64,000 nt of DNA from BOG-1363 sp043775355 (GTDB lineage: Bacteria > Planctomycetota > UBA11346): NCBI GenBank assembly GCA_043775355.1, contig JAYVSL010000025.1, positions 1 to 64,000 of the forward strand, in the 5' to 3' direction. Both the position numbers and the translations under genes were made by a program. The notes below the pieces were generated by a model. It saw nothing but the letters and a program-made list of their open reading frames with translations, did not search any database and was not told the origin of the DNA. Shown in pieces: positions 36,200 to 44,267 of this stretch. How positions within the stretch are numbered: position 1 is the stretch's first letter; each line of letters begins with the position of its first letter.

Positions 36200-36538
36200 T
36201 TACTTCTTTGAGCCGTTGGACTTTTCTGGAATGATGAATACCTGCCGCGCCATCTGACGAGCACGCTCAGGCAGAGCTTCCAAATGACCAGTGCGAAGCT
36301 GATGAAACATCGCGACGCGCGTTTTCGCTCCGATGCCCGGTAACGCATCGGCCATCCAGGCTTCACTGTCTGCCAAAGCTACGCGCGACGGTTCGGTCGG
36401 AGTTGGAGCGGCGCGCAGACTGATCAATCCAATAAGTGCTATGGCCACGATGACGGCGAACCCACCTCTGCCATCCACGTGTTCGGCAACGACTGGCTGC
36501 AGAACCGCTAATTCATTGGGAATATCACTCGTTTCCAT
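36200..36538 (-). CDS. ComEA-like helix-hairpin-helix protein
   Basis: A 112-residue protein. One TM segment (about 27-43, FAVIVAIALIGLISL) follows a short cytoplasmic start. A helix-hairpin-helix motif at about 62-95 (WMADALPGIGAKTRVAMFHQL) resembles the DNA-binding region of ComEA. ComEA captures transforming DNA in the periplasm. The gene sits between prmC (3 bp away) and pilD, so a role in DNA uptake with type IV pili is plausible. The protein is short and carries only one HhH unit; a role in some other complex is possible. The Lys-rich C-terminus is short. Confidence 0.7.
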   Translation of the reverse strand: METSDIPNELAVLQPVVAEHVDGRGGFAVIVAIALIGLISLRAAPTPTEPSRVALADSEAWMADALPGIGAKTRVAMFHQLRTGHLEALPERARQMARQVFIIPEKSNGSKK

Positions 36539-36541
36539 TCG

Positions 36542-37384
36542 CTAACCCATTCGCACAAGATGCGCGAAACGATCTTTGCCTGCAAGGTCACGAATGGTGG
36601 TCGCACTGAAGCCGTTGGCTTGCGCGATCACCTTGATCGCCGCGCTCTGGGTCCAACCATGCTCAAGCACGGCTTCGCCCGTTGGCGTTAACACGCGCGA
36701 TATATCGGCGATCAATTCACCAATCAGATCCAGGCCATCGGCTCCAGAAAATAATGCGCGTTGCGGTTCGAAGGCTAACTCGGGATCACACTCTGCACGT
36801 TCGCCTTCACCAATGTAGGGCAAGTTGGCGACCACCAGATCAAACGGACCATGTTGTTGCTGCGCCAAATGTCCGTGCGCCCAATGGACCGCGAGTGCCA
36901 AGCGTTCGCCGTTGGCGCGGGCGAAGACGAGCGCTTCCTCGCTCGCGTCCGTCGCCGTTACCTCCCATGTCGGATGCGCCTGTTTGATGCCGAGCGCGAT
37001 CGCTCCGGAACCGGTTCCCACGTCAAGTAACCGCAGGTGATTGTCAGAAGGGAAACGCGCGAGAACGAACTCCACTAATTCTTCGGTCTCTGGCCGCGGA
37101 ACCAAAACGCCTGGACCGACTTTCAACGTCAGCTTTCCGAAAGCCTGGTTTCCCAACACGTACGCCAACGGTTCTCGCCGTCCTCGACGCTGAACGAGCT
37201 GACGCAAGCGATCAACCTGATGATCCTCCAACGGCATGTCGAAACGGGTGTAAAGATCCATCCGCGTCAGCGACAACGTTTCAGCAAAAATCCATTCGGT
37301 TTCTCGACGAGCATTGGTGATCCCATGCTGGGTCAGGTAATCTGTGCTACGACGCATCAAGTCCATCAAGGTCGGCAACACCAT
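36542..37384 (-). CDS. prmC: Peptide chain release factor N5-glutamine methyltransferase PrmC (HemK)
   Basis: A 280-residue methyltransferase. The N-terminal helical domain (about 1-80) binds release factors. REPLAYVLGNQAFGKLTLKV and VLVPRPETEELVEF are typical of PrmC. The SAM site is LLDVGTGSGAIALGI. The catalytic motif, normally NPPY, is NLPYI here (VVANLPYIGEGE). NLPY is known in adenine methyltransferases of the KsgA type, so the change may be tolerated. It should methylate the Gln of the GGQ motif in RF1 and RF2. It is the first gene of prmC-ComEA-like-pilD on the minus strand. No prfA is adjacent. Confidence 0.92.
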   Translation of the reverse strand: MVLPTLMDLMRRSTDYLTQHGITNARRETEWIFAETLSLTRMDLYTRFDMPLEDHQVDRLRQLVQRRGRREPLAYVLGNQAFGKLTLKVGPGVLVPRPETEELVEFVLARFPSDNHLRLLDVGTGSGAIALGIKQAHPTWEVTATDASEEALVFARANGERLALAVHWAHGHLAQQQHGPFDLVVANLPYIGEGERAECDPELAFEPQRALFSGADGLDLIGELIADISRVLTPTGEAVLEHGWTQSAAIKVIAQANGFSATTIRDLAGKDRFAHLVRMG

Positions 37385-37559
37385 GGGTGAGACCCTAGTG
37401 CGCTCGCCACGTCAGGCCATCGAATCTCCATTCACGCTCAGTGATAATAAATTCCGACCGGTGAAAATATCAGCTAAAATGCCGCTGATTGAGGCTCCTG
37501 AACCGCGACACTGGATTGACAATCCCTTGACCCAGACAAGCTTCGCCGCCTTACAACCT

Positions 37560-37635
37560 GCTCCCATCGTCTAGAGGCCTAGGACAACGGGTTCTCATCT
37601 CGTGAACGCGAGTTCGAATCTCGCTGGGAGTACCA
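37560..37635 (+). tRNA. tRNA-Glu (anticodon CTC)
   Basis: A 76-nt cloverleaf. The acceptor stem GCTCCCA/TGGGAGT has a G-U first pair. The D arm is GTC/GAC. The anticodon stem is ACGGG/CTCGT around the loop TTCTCAT, so the anticodon is CTC, which reads GAG. The T stem is GCGAG/CTCGC with loop TTCGAAT. The discriminator is A and CCA is encoded (37633-37635). It is isolated and followed at once by a strong terminator, so it is a single-gene transcript. No convincing promoter was picked out. Confidence 0.95.
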
Positions 37636-37636
37636 A

Positions 37637-37678
37637 ACGACCACACCCACGGAAAATTCCGTGGGTGTGGTCGTTTTT
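37637..37678 (+). terminator. Strong rho-independent terminator of tRNA-Glu
   Basis: A long GC-rich hairpin (arms ACGACCACACCCACGGAA and its complement, tight A/T loop) ends in five T residues. It starts two bases after the tRNA CCA. On the minus strand it lies 15 bp beyond the stop of the convergent surface protein gene and has only a short T run there, so it may also work weakly in that direction. Confidence 0.95.
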
Positions 37679-37692
37679 ACAAGTCAGAAGAT

Positions 37693-40527
37693 TTAGATTG
37701 AGCGGCGACGGAAAGCGAACAGCCCAAACAATCCCAGGCCAACCAAGGCCGCTAAGCCAGAGCCCAGGCCGCAGCCGCCAGACGATGAACCGCTGTTGAC
37801 CGATCCGGGTTTCGGCTTGTCTTTTGTCGGATCGTTAGGGTCTACTATTGGTGCAGCGGTAAGAGTCATCGTTGCTGTTTTTGCCGTAGATAATGAAGAA
37901 TAGGCGGAATCATCGGTGATGGTTAGCGTCAGGCTGGTCGCAGTGCCATCTACGGTTGGATTGATGATCAAGTCAGCAGAACGAGTTGGAGACCCCGCAG
38001 GAATAGTGACCGTTGACTGAGCATCAAAGTCGACGCCTTTAACGGCCCCAGTGAGGGTGTATTTGATGATGACAGACTGATCCAAAGCCAAACCCGCTGG
38101 CACGCCAGGGTAACTAAAACGAAAAATTCCAGGGGTTGCCGGGCGGGAAGCGTTCGTCACCACTGAAACTTGAAGCGTCGGCTCATTATCTTGTATCGTT
38201 ACTGTCGCTGTACTTGGTGTGCCTATGACATAGGCAGTTCCTGTATTATTTACGCTCAATTGAACCGAACCAGATCCATCCGCTGATTGATTATCCAAGG
38301 CGCGCACACCAAGGGTTACCGAATTCGTGCCTGCAAGAATTTTGAGTTGAGTCAAAAACCCACCGCTTACCGCATACGTTTGCGTTGGATTAGCAGGGTT
38401 GAAAAACTCATAACGTGAACCGACGAGCGCCGTGCCTGCGACCCCAAGGCGCAAAGCGACCTCTCCACTCACCCCAGTAAGTCGGGCTATAGATATGGTA
38501 AATAATGCCGTATCGGCACTCGGCCCCTCACTCGCCACGGGATCGGTCGCCACAACCGTGACCGTACCCATGAGATTGACGATATTCATGGTCGCAGATG
38601 GATTGCTACCCGACGAAGGGCTGCCACCGGTCTTGTAATCTTCCGTGCCATTGAGCGTGACCGTTAATGAGGCGGGTGTTCCGGTCGCCTTTGGCACAAC
38701 GCGCAAAAGGTATTCCGTCTGACCGGGCGCAAACGTAACGGATCGAGGAAGCGTTTCGAATGACACGCCTTCAGCGCTCACTAGCGACGGCAGTGATGCT
38801 TCCAGGTAACTTGAAAGCGTGAATGGAACCGTAATCGGTATGGGGAAAGCCTTTGAAAAAGTGAATCGGAGAGTTCCTTGAATATCAGGAAGCCCTGCGT
38901 TGGAAGCAACCGCGACTCCGGCAATCACATCTCGATCTGCAATCGTAATCAAAACATCCTGCGGAGTAACGATGACGTAATCGTAATCAGCGATCATGCG
39001 CATGCGAACGAACTCGGCACCTTCCGCTCCATCGCCTTGTCCCGTTGGCTCAATGCTAAATTCGACTTTTCTTGAAATATTTGGAACGGCAATCTCCATT
39101 ATATTGCCAGTCTGAATGACTGGTGTTAAGAGCGTCGTCACTGCGGCTGCCGTCTTCTGTTCGACAGCAAGTCCGCCCCCAGATCCCCCCTCATAGGGGG
39201 CTATGGTAACTTTAGCATGACGACGCCTTTTCAGATCATTCGGATCAAAGCCGGGTACTTCAAACGGGATGACATTCGTGATAACATAAGGTTGCGTGTC
39301 GCCATCAAGCTTGATGACATCGGCTTCGTACAGTTCGCCCCAACCATCGCCTAATTTCAAAGACGTGGCACCCAAATCATACTTTTGTTCCACGATTATA
39401 TCGGCAACCGTTACGCCAACAATTTTGATCGCCGTGCCAGAGGGAACTGGACGATCTAAGTTTGGCGCGAAAGAAAGCTTAGAATTCGTTGCGATACCGC
39501 TAGATGTGTACTCCGTTTGATTGGGATCGGAATTAAAATAGAATTTAGTGTTCGCGGGAACGACACTCGTCCCAGCGCGCAGAGGTACTTCAGCTTCCCC
39601 AGGAAGAGCCGCCATCAACTTATAGTTCAATCCCGTAGTCCCACTAAATCCAGATGAATTCGATGCAAAACCCAATTGGCTATAATCATCAGTGCTTGTA
39701 TTAGGATTGTTATGACCGCAAATTTTGTACTTGATCACATAATCAGTGTTAAGATCCGCTAGTTTCAAACCTGTTTCATCGTCTTTCCCATCACCATCAA
39801 GATCGTTTTGGCGATAGATTTGCACGGAAAGATTACGAAGAAAATCTTTTCGACCTGCATATGTAGAAGGAAGCCCATCCTTATCGATGTTAGGAAATGA
39901 GTCGAAGACCACGTTTATGATACCGCGACGCTTTGAAAACAAATCATCAGGGTCACCGCGCAAAGAAACGTCTTCGTCAGCCACTGGCTGCACCACTTCG
40001 ATGTGAGCCTTGTGATCATCATCTGCGATGGTGAAAGAACGACTTGGGAATTGACCGACAATGTACGGCGGAGGCGTCAAGGTCGGGCTGACAATGGCCA
40101 GAACCAATTGCTCACGCCCTTCAACGAGCGCGTCATCGACTGCTCGTACCCGGATGTCGACTGTGGTCTGGCCGTTATAGAAATTAACCGAACCGGAGGT
40201 GGCTTCATCGCCGCCTAATTCCCGCCACTGCGGAACCGGAAACCCAGACAAGCCATCAAGGTCGTACCATTCCAATTCATAGTCACTCGGTGAAGCGCTG
40301 CTCGTGCTGAGCACTTGCAAAGGAATAGATAGCACGCCGGAATTGCCCGAACGAACGAGCCTACAGGTACCCGGGGTCGCCACGTTACTTTCGTACACCA
40401 CGCTCACACCAGGTTCGAGACTGACGCTATCAGCATTGGCCAGGGAACACGTCAAAACGAACATGAGCGCCAGACCAACTCGCCCGAAGAATGTCGTCAG
40501 ACAACGAAGACTTTGTTTCCTGATCAT
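37693..40527 (-). CDS. Secreted Calx-beta-like repeat protein with C-terminal sorting signal
   Basis: A 944-residue surface or outer-membrane-bound protein. The signal peptide is at 1-32 (GLALMFVLTCSLANA). The body is beta-rich, with several Calx-beta-like units ending in DDD, DNEP or similar (for example VRALDNQSADGSGSVQL and ATVTIQDNEP). A DLDGDGKDDE segment should bind Ca2+. The C-terminus has a Ser/Gly linker, GGCGLGSG, a TM helix and FRRRS, a tripartite sorting signal like GlyGly- or MYXO-CTERM types in which the Cys may be processed or lipidated. An in-frame ATG at 40563 is an alternative start. It follows the beta-barrel gene by 68 bp. Function is unknown; adhesion is one possibility. 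Confidence 0.75.
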   Translation of the reverse strand: MIRKQSLRCLTTFFGRVGLALMFVLTCSLANADSVSLEPGVSVVYESNVATPGTCRLVRSGNSGVLSIPLQVLSTSSASPSDYELEWYDLDGLSGFPVPQWRELGGDEATSGSVNFYNGQTTVDIRVRAVDDALVEGREQLVLAIVSPTLTPPPYIVGQFPSRSFTIADDDHKAHIEVVQPVADEDVSLRGDPDDLFSKRRGIINVVFDSFPNIDKDGLPSTYAGRKDFLRNLSVQIYRQNDLDGDGKDDETGLKLADLNTDYVIKYKICGHNNPNTSTDDYSQLGFASNSSGFSGTTGLNYKLMAALPGEAEVPLRAGTSVVPANTKFYFNSDPNQTEYTSSGIATNSKLSFAPNLDRPVPSGTAIKIVGVTVADIIVEQKYDLGATSLKLGDGWGELYEADVIKLDGDTQPYVITNVIPFEVPGFDPNDLKRRRHAKVTIAPYEGGSGGGLAVEQKTAAAVTTLLTPVIQTGNIMEIAVPNISRKVEFSIEPTGQGDGAEGAEFVRMRMIADYDYVIVTPQDVLITIADRDVIAGVAVASNAGLPDIQGTLRFTFSKAFPIPITVPFTLSSYLEASLPSLVSAEGVSFETLPRSVTFAPGQTEYLLRVVPKATGTPASLTVTLNGTEDYKTGGSPSSGSNPSATMNIVNLMGTVTVVATDPVASEGPSADTALFTISIARLTGVSGEVALRLGVAGTALVGSRYEFFNPANPTQTYAVSGGFLTQLKILAGTNSVTLGVRALDNQSADGSGSVQLSVNNTGTAYVIGTPSTATVTIQDNEPTLQVSVVTNASRPATPGIFRFSYPGVPAGLALDQSVIIKYTLTGAVKGVDFDAQSTVTIPAGSPTRSADLIINPTVDGTATSLTLTITDDSAYSSLSTAKTATMTLTAAPIVDPNDPTKDKPKPGSVNSGSSSGGCGLGSGLAALVGLGLFGLFAFRRRSI

Positions 40528-40595
40528 AGGAATCCTGGAAGACGATGGTGTAGAAAAGTTCATTCGGCGCCTCGCAAGCTGGTGATGAAACACAT

Positions 40596-41357
40596 TTAGA
40601 AACGATACCCTGCGACTCCGCCGATACCAAATCCACGCCGATTCAATTGCAGGTCACTGGTGAAACCGCCTGGGAAATCCATGTTGATGGAAGAGGCGCT
40701 GTAGGCGTAGGAAATATTAACACCGTAAATAAGGCGTCGTTCGGTGATGTAAGCGCCAATGCGAAGACCCGCTTCCCAATAAAATCCTGTGCCGTTGCCG
40801 CGCTCGTAAACCGCAGGACTACCCGATGCTGCGGTATTTACTTCGTTATTGGCGAAGGCAAATCCGCCACCCAAGTGCGGCATAATTTCAATAAAGCCGG
40901 TGAATTCATCCAGATCGGTGACACCTAATTGCCATCCACCAAGGAGATTGAGACCAACGGTGCGGTAATACAGATCGGTGCTCGAACCATTGGTAATCAC
41001 CGCGCCATTCACCGTAAAATCGGCAGGAGTAATATCATAATTTCCAAACGCTAATTCGGCGCCCCATTGCCAGCCTTCGCCGCCGTTCGTGGTACCGCGA
41101 CCAAATAACGCGGTCACTGCCGCCTGAAAACCATTGTCACGATTTCCGTTCCAGTCGTATTTGGTGGTCGTCCCAGCGCTGTCTTTGGATTTCTCAGTCA
41201 CCTCTGGAGCTGCCACCACGCTGAGCGTCGCTTGCAGGCGGAAGTAATCAAAATCGACCACTTTAAGGTCTTCGGCCATAGCTGGTGCCATTGCAGCTAA
41301 GCCAAGACACCCTCCCATACCTACCTTCGCCGCTAAGGTCATGAAAGGCTTTGTCAT
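40596..41357 (-). CDS. Outer membrane beta-barrel protein
   Basis: A 253-residue protein with a signal peptide (cleavage near APAMAED). The mature part is rich in alternating aromatic and glycine strands (WQWGAELAFGNYDI, GFYWEAGLRIGAYI). It ends in GYRF, with the C-terminal Phe used by the BAM machinery. A small 8-10 strand barrel of the OmpA/OmpX or porin-like kind is likely. Its exact role is not evident. AGGAG lies about 8 bp before the ATG. It is the first gene of a pair with the Calx-beta-like surface protein, so it could help anchor or export that protein. Confidence 0.75.
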   Translation of the reverse strand: MTKPFMTLAAKVGMGGCLGLAAMAPAMAEDLKVVDFDYFRLQATLSVVAAPEVTEKSKDSAGTTTKYDWNGNRDNGFQAAVTALFGRGTTNGGEGWQWGAELAFGNYDITPADFTVNGAVITNGSSTDLYYRTVGLNLLGGWQLGVTDLDEFTGFIEIMPHLGGGFAFANNEVNTAASGSPAVYERGNGTGFYWEAGLRIGAYITERRLIYGVNISYAYSASSINMDFPGGFTSDLQLNRRGFGIGGVAGYRF

Positions 41358-41653
41358 CCGAACTCCTGAAAAGTAAACACTGATTGGTACAACAAGCAGA
41401 GGTCGGGAGAGGCTAGCTACGGGCTCTTCCTACTTCAAGTGGCAGCTAGCAGTTGGGGGGAAGATGATGCATGACGCGGCGACTCTGGTGAGAAGGACTA
41501 CCGGCTACGGGCCGCCGGTTCGCGCTGCGACGCCTTGTACAATCCCGATGGTCAGTAGCCGGCAGCCCGTCGTCCCTCTCATCCGGATGAACACAGCAAC
41601 CCCTATCCATCGCTGCATCTTGATGGAGCGATGGAGTCGAGCACCATGCTGAC
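41358..41653 (+). other. Divergent promoter region and structured metF leader
   Basis: 296 bp without a convincing gene. There are two good inverted repeats: GCTAGCT/AGCTAGC at 41412-41450 and CCGGCTAC/GTAGCCGG at about 41503-41562. The second is flanked by GGAC and GTCC, which could extend the stem. Structured leaders upstream of methionine genes are often riboswitches. I could not match it to the SAM, SAH, THF or cobalamin consensus by eye. A 62-codon open frame ends one base before metF and is probably chance. Confidence 0.4.
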
Positions 41654-42535
41654 ATGCGTCTCGACCACCTGTTTGCTGCCAAGGCCCGTACCCTGTCGTT
41701 CGAATTTTTTCCGCCGAAAAATGAGCGTTCTTGGATGACGCTTGAGGATGCCATCGAACAATTAGCCCCCCTTGGGCCGGATTTCGTGTCGGTGACCTAT
41801 GGTGCTGGCGGCGGGACCCGAACTAAAACCCGGGAGATCATCCAGCATATTCAGAGCAAAACCGGGATCACGGCGATGGCGCACTTGACCTGCGTCAACG
41901 CGACCAAGGCCGACCTCAGCGAATTGTTAAATGAATACGCCACCTGCGGCGTTGCCAATTTGCTGGCCTTGCGCGGCGACCCTCCCAAGGGCGAGGCACG
42001 ATTCACCCCAACCGATGGCGGCTGCGCCTATGCGCTTGATCTGATCAAGCTGATTCGTGCCGATGGCCGCTTCGCGATTACTTGCGCTGCGTTCCCTGAA
42101 AAACATCCGGATGCCGTCAGCAAAGAATCCGATTGGGCAAATCTGCAACGCAAACTTGAGGCAGGAGCCTGTGCGGCAATTACCCAATGTTTCTTTACCG
42201 TTCAGCCCTACATCGAATTACTCGCTCATTTAACTACGCGTCTTGGCTACACGCCGCGCATCATTCCTGGGATTTTGCCGATCACGAATTTCAAATCACT
42301 GGAACGTTTTTGCGTCACTTGCGGCGCCACTATTCCGGACACTTTACGCGCACAGCTAGGTCCGCTCGCTGAGGACGCCGTCGCCGTTCGTCGGGCTGGA
42401 ATTGCCTATACCGTACGCTTCTGCCAAGAACTGCTCAACGCTGGAGCTCCTGGTCTGCATCTTTACGCGCTTAATCGTTCCACTGCCGTAGCAGAGGTCG
42501 TAACCGCGCTGCGGCTTTCTGGCCACCTCGACTAA
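41654..42535 (+). CDS. metF: Methylenetetrahydrofolate reductase
   Basis: A 293-residue flavoprotein of the MTHFR family. The N-terminus has LSFEFFPPKNERSW, then VSVTYGAGGGTRTKT (FAD and folate contacts), MAHLTCVNAT, LLALRGDPPKGE and the GIMP-like loop IIPGILPITNF. It reduces 5,10-methylene-THF to 5-methyl-THF, the methyl donor for methionine synthase. Its length matches the bacterial NADH-dependent form without the regulatory domain. It is monocistronic: the next gene is convergent, with only 22 bp between. The 296-bp leader may carry a regulatory RNA. Confidence 0.95.
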   Translation: MRLDHLFAAKARTLSFEFFPPKNERSWMTLEDAIEQLAPLGPDFVSVTYGAGGGTRTKTREIIQHIQSKTGITAMAHLTCVNATKADLSELLNEYATCGVANLLALRGDPPKGEARFTPTDGGCAYALDLIKLIRADGRFAITCAAFPEKHPDAVSKESDWANLQRKLEAGACAAITQCFFTVQPYIELLAHLTTRLGYTPRIIPGILPITNFKSLERFCVTCGATIPDTLRAQLGPLAEDAVAVRRAGIAYTVRFCQELLNAGAPGLHLYALNRSTAVAEVVTALRLSGHLD

Positions 42536-42557
42536 TCGCTGGAAAAAAAAGGCTTTA

Positions 42558-43844
42558 TCACCCATTGTCTTTTGGAGCTTTTGCTGGTCCTGCGATACCC
42601 GCTTTTATCCAAACGTCCCACGCATCTTTGCCTTGATGGGTGAGCACAAAATCTTGCGGAATGTTTTCTGGACCGCGAACGACCAACATCTGCGCACCTG
42701 CACGCGCCGCACGTTCTAACACTTCTTCGCGTTGCGGATGCATGGCAGGCCAGCAACAAACCACATTTTCTATGCCTGAAAAAGTGACGTCTTCGGACTC
42801 AGCAAAAACACGATCTTGCTCTTCGAGCCATTGATGCTGCGCAACCGTCAGACGATCAGGATCGCTCTCGATCACATGTATCACTGAATCAGGGTACAAT
42901 AAACGCACCGTCAGTGGCATGGTGCTCCATTCGCCACCGAGAAAAAGCCAACTGCCAGTGCGCAACGGAATTTCTAACAACAAATGCCAGATACCACCGC
43001 GTTCTTCTACCGCGATCTGGCGACGCAAAAATAAGGGCAATCCAAATGAACGATGACGACGATGACGATCCAAATCACCCTGACGTAACATTTCGCACAT
43101 CATCCGATGCCGTTCGTCGAGCATAACTTCACGTACGCGAGCGGCAAATTGACGATGACTTTCTTCCGCGTGCGGATGCATGGCAGAAAGAATTCGACTG
43201 TGTACGCACGTCGGATGAATCCACATTGATCCGGGACGCATACCAAGGCGTGATCCAGCAATCACGACTGGCACCACCGGGACGTTGAGGTTTTTCGCCA
43301 GCACGAAAGCGCCTGGACGAAAACGATGAACAGCACCGTCACGACTGCGACTGCCCTCAGGAAAAACTAAAATGCCAACGCGCGAGTCCGGCAGCATCGC
43401 CGTGGCGCCTTCCTGAAAGTCTTCCGGGGTCAATTCGTCACTATTATACAATCCCGCCGCTCGTGCTGCGATGCCCAAGGGAAAAGCGCGAAAAACCCAG
43501 GTTTTCGCCAACAAGGTGCGAATCCCAGGAAGGCTACAGGCCGCCAAGACATCCAGCATGCCTTCATGATTCGAGACGACGACGCGAGCTTTTTTCAGCG
43601 TCGCCATGTCACCATCGCAGCGCCATGACGCCGTCGGCGTGACGGCAAATACCGAACGCATGGCAAAGCGCATGGCCGTTGCAATCCATCGCCGCCGACC
43701 ACCCGGCAAGATCATCGCCAACGGTAAAATCAACGGCAGCGTCAGACAAAAAAAAGCAAAGCAGCTGTAACCACACATGCTGTTGAGTACGGTCCAGCCA
43801 TCTACCGGCCAAGCTTTCGACGATCGTGTTTCGGTGGCGTTCAT
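42558..43844 (-). CDS. PlsC-like acyltransferase with extra C-terminal domain
   Basis: A 428-residue protein. One or two N-terminal TM segments (about 24-50) precede a 1-acylglycerol-3-phosphate acyltransferase domain with the catalytic HX4D (NHEGMLD, H93/D98) and FPEGSRSRDG (161-170). This part would transfer an acyl chain to a lysophospholipid or similar acceptor at the inner membrane. From about residue 280 a second domain follows (LLLEIPLRTGSWLFLGGEW, then VIHVIESDPDRL). It looks like a Rossmann-type, methyltransferase-like fold without a clear SAM glycine motif. I do not recognise this fusion. A GTG at 43862 is an alternative start. It lies 20 bp after the thioesterase gene. Confidence 0.7.
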   Translation of the reverse strand: MNATETRSSKAWPVDGWTVLNSMCGYSCFAFFCLTLPLILPLAMILPGGRRRWIATAMRFAMRSVFAVTPTASWRCDGDMATLKKARVVVSNHEGMLDVLAACSLPGIRTLLAKTWVFRAFPLGIAARAAGLYNSDELTPEDFQEGATAMLPDSRVGILVFPEGSRSRDGAVHRFRPGAFVLAKNLNVPVVPVVIAGSRLGMRPGSMWIHPTCVHSRILSAMHPHAEESHRQFAARVREVMLDERHRMMCEMLRQGDLDRHRRHRSFGLPLFLRRQIAVEERGGIWHLLLEIPLRTGSWLFLGGEWSTMPLTVRLLYPDSVIHVIESDPDRLTVAQHQWLEEQDRVFAESEDVTFSGIENVVCCWPAMHPQREEVLERAARAGAQMLVVRGPENIPQDFVLTHQGKDAWDVWIKAGIAGPAKAPKDNG

Positions 43845-43864
43845 GCGCGTGTGTCGTTCCACAC

Positions 43865-44254
43865 TTAAACCAAGCGCGACACAACCTCTGGCGGAATACG
43901 CAGTGGACGACCATCACGTCCAACACTGGCAACCGTGACCTCCGCCTCAGCACAAACGACAGCACCGTATTTTATGACCGTGCTGAACAACACTCGACTG
44001 GGGCCTTTGACGATGGCGGTGGTCTCACACGTTGCGAGATCATCGAAACGCAGGCTGCGTCGATAACGGATGTTCAGCTCCGTCACTGGCATCATTACGC
44101 CGCGTTCTTCGAGTTCGCGATAACTGACACCAAGAACGCGTAGCAATTCAATGCGACATTCTTCGAGCCAGGTCACGTACGAGGCGTGATTGACCACCCC
44201 CATCTGATCGCTTTCACCGTAGCGTACGCGAATGGTGTGGGTGCCAGAAGCCAC
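43865..44254 (-). CDS. YbgC-like acyl-CoA thioesterase (4HBT hotdog fold)
   Basis: A 129-residue hotdog-fold protein. The motif VRYGESDQMGVVNHASYVTWLEECR is the 4HBT active-site region, with Asp in SDQMG and the following NHASY. It should hydrolyse acyl-CoA or acyl-ACP thioesters. YbgC proteins often associate with lipid synthesis or Tol-Pal genes. Here the next gene encodes a PlsC-like acyltransferase, so a joint role in lipid remodelling is plausible. It begins 13 bp after the end of nuoN on the same strand and may be transcribed from the nuo operon. Confidence 0.88.
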   Translation of the reverse strand: MASGTHTIRVRYGESDQMGVVNHASYVTWLEECRIELLRVLGVSYRELEERGVMMPVTELNIRYRRSLRFDDLATCETTAIVKGPSRVLFSTVIKYGAVVCAEAEVTVASVGRDGRPLRIPPEVVSRLV

Positions 44255-44267
44255 TGGGAAGATTTCC

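Noticed and set aside
37470..37559. Promoter of tRNA-Glu
   Set aside because: Several TTGAC-like and TAAAAT-like hexamers occur but no pair has both good match and spacing, so no call was made.
41503..41562. SAH riboswitch upstream of metF
   Set aside because: GCGCTGCGAC resembles part of the SAH consensus, but the second conserved block (CAGGCTCGG-like) is missing.
41464..41652. A 62-codon open frame ending one base before metF, possible leader peptide
   Set aside because: No Shine-Dalgarno, no Met-rich or regulatory codon run, and it overlaps strong inverted repeats. It is more likely chance in a structured leader.
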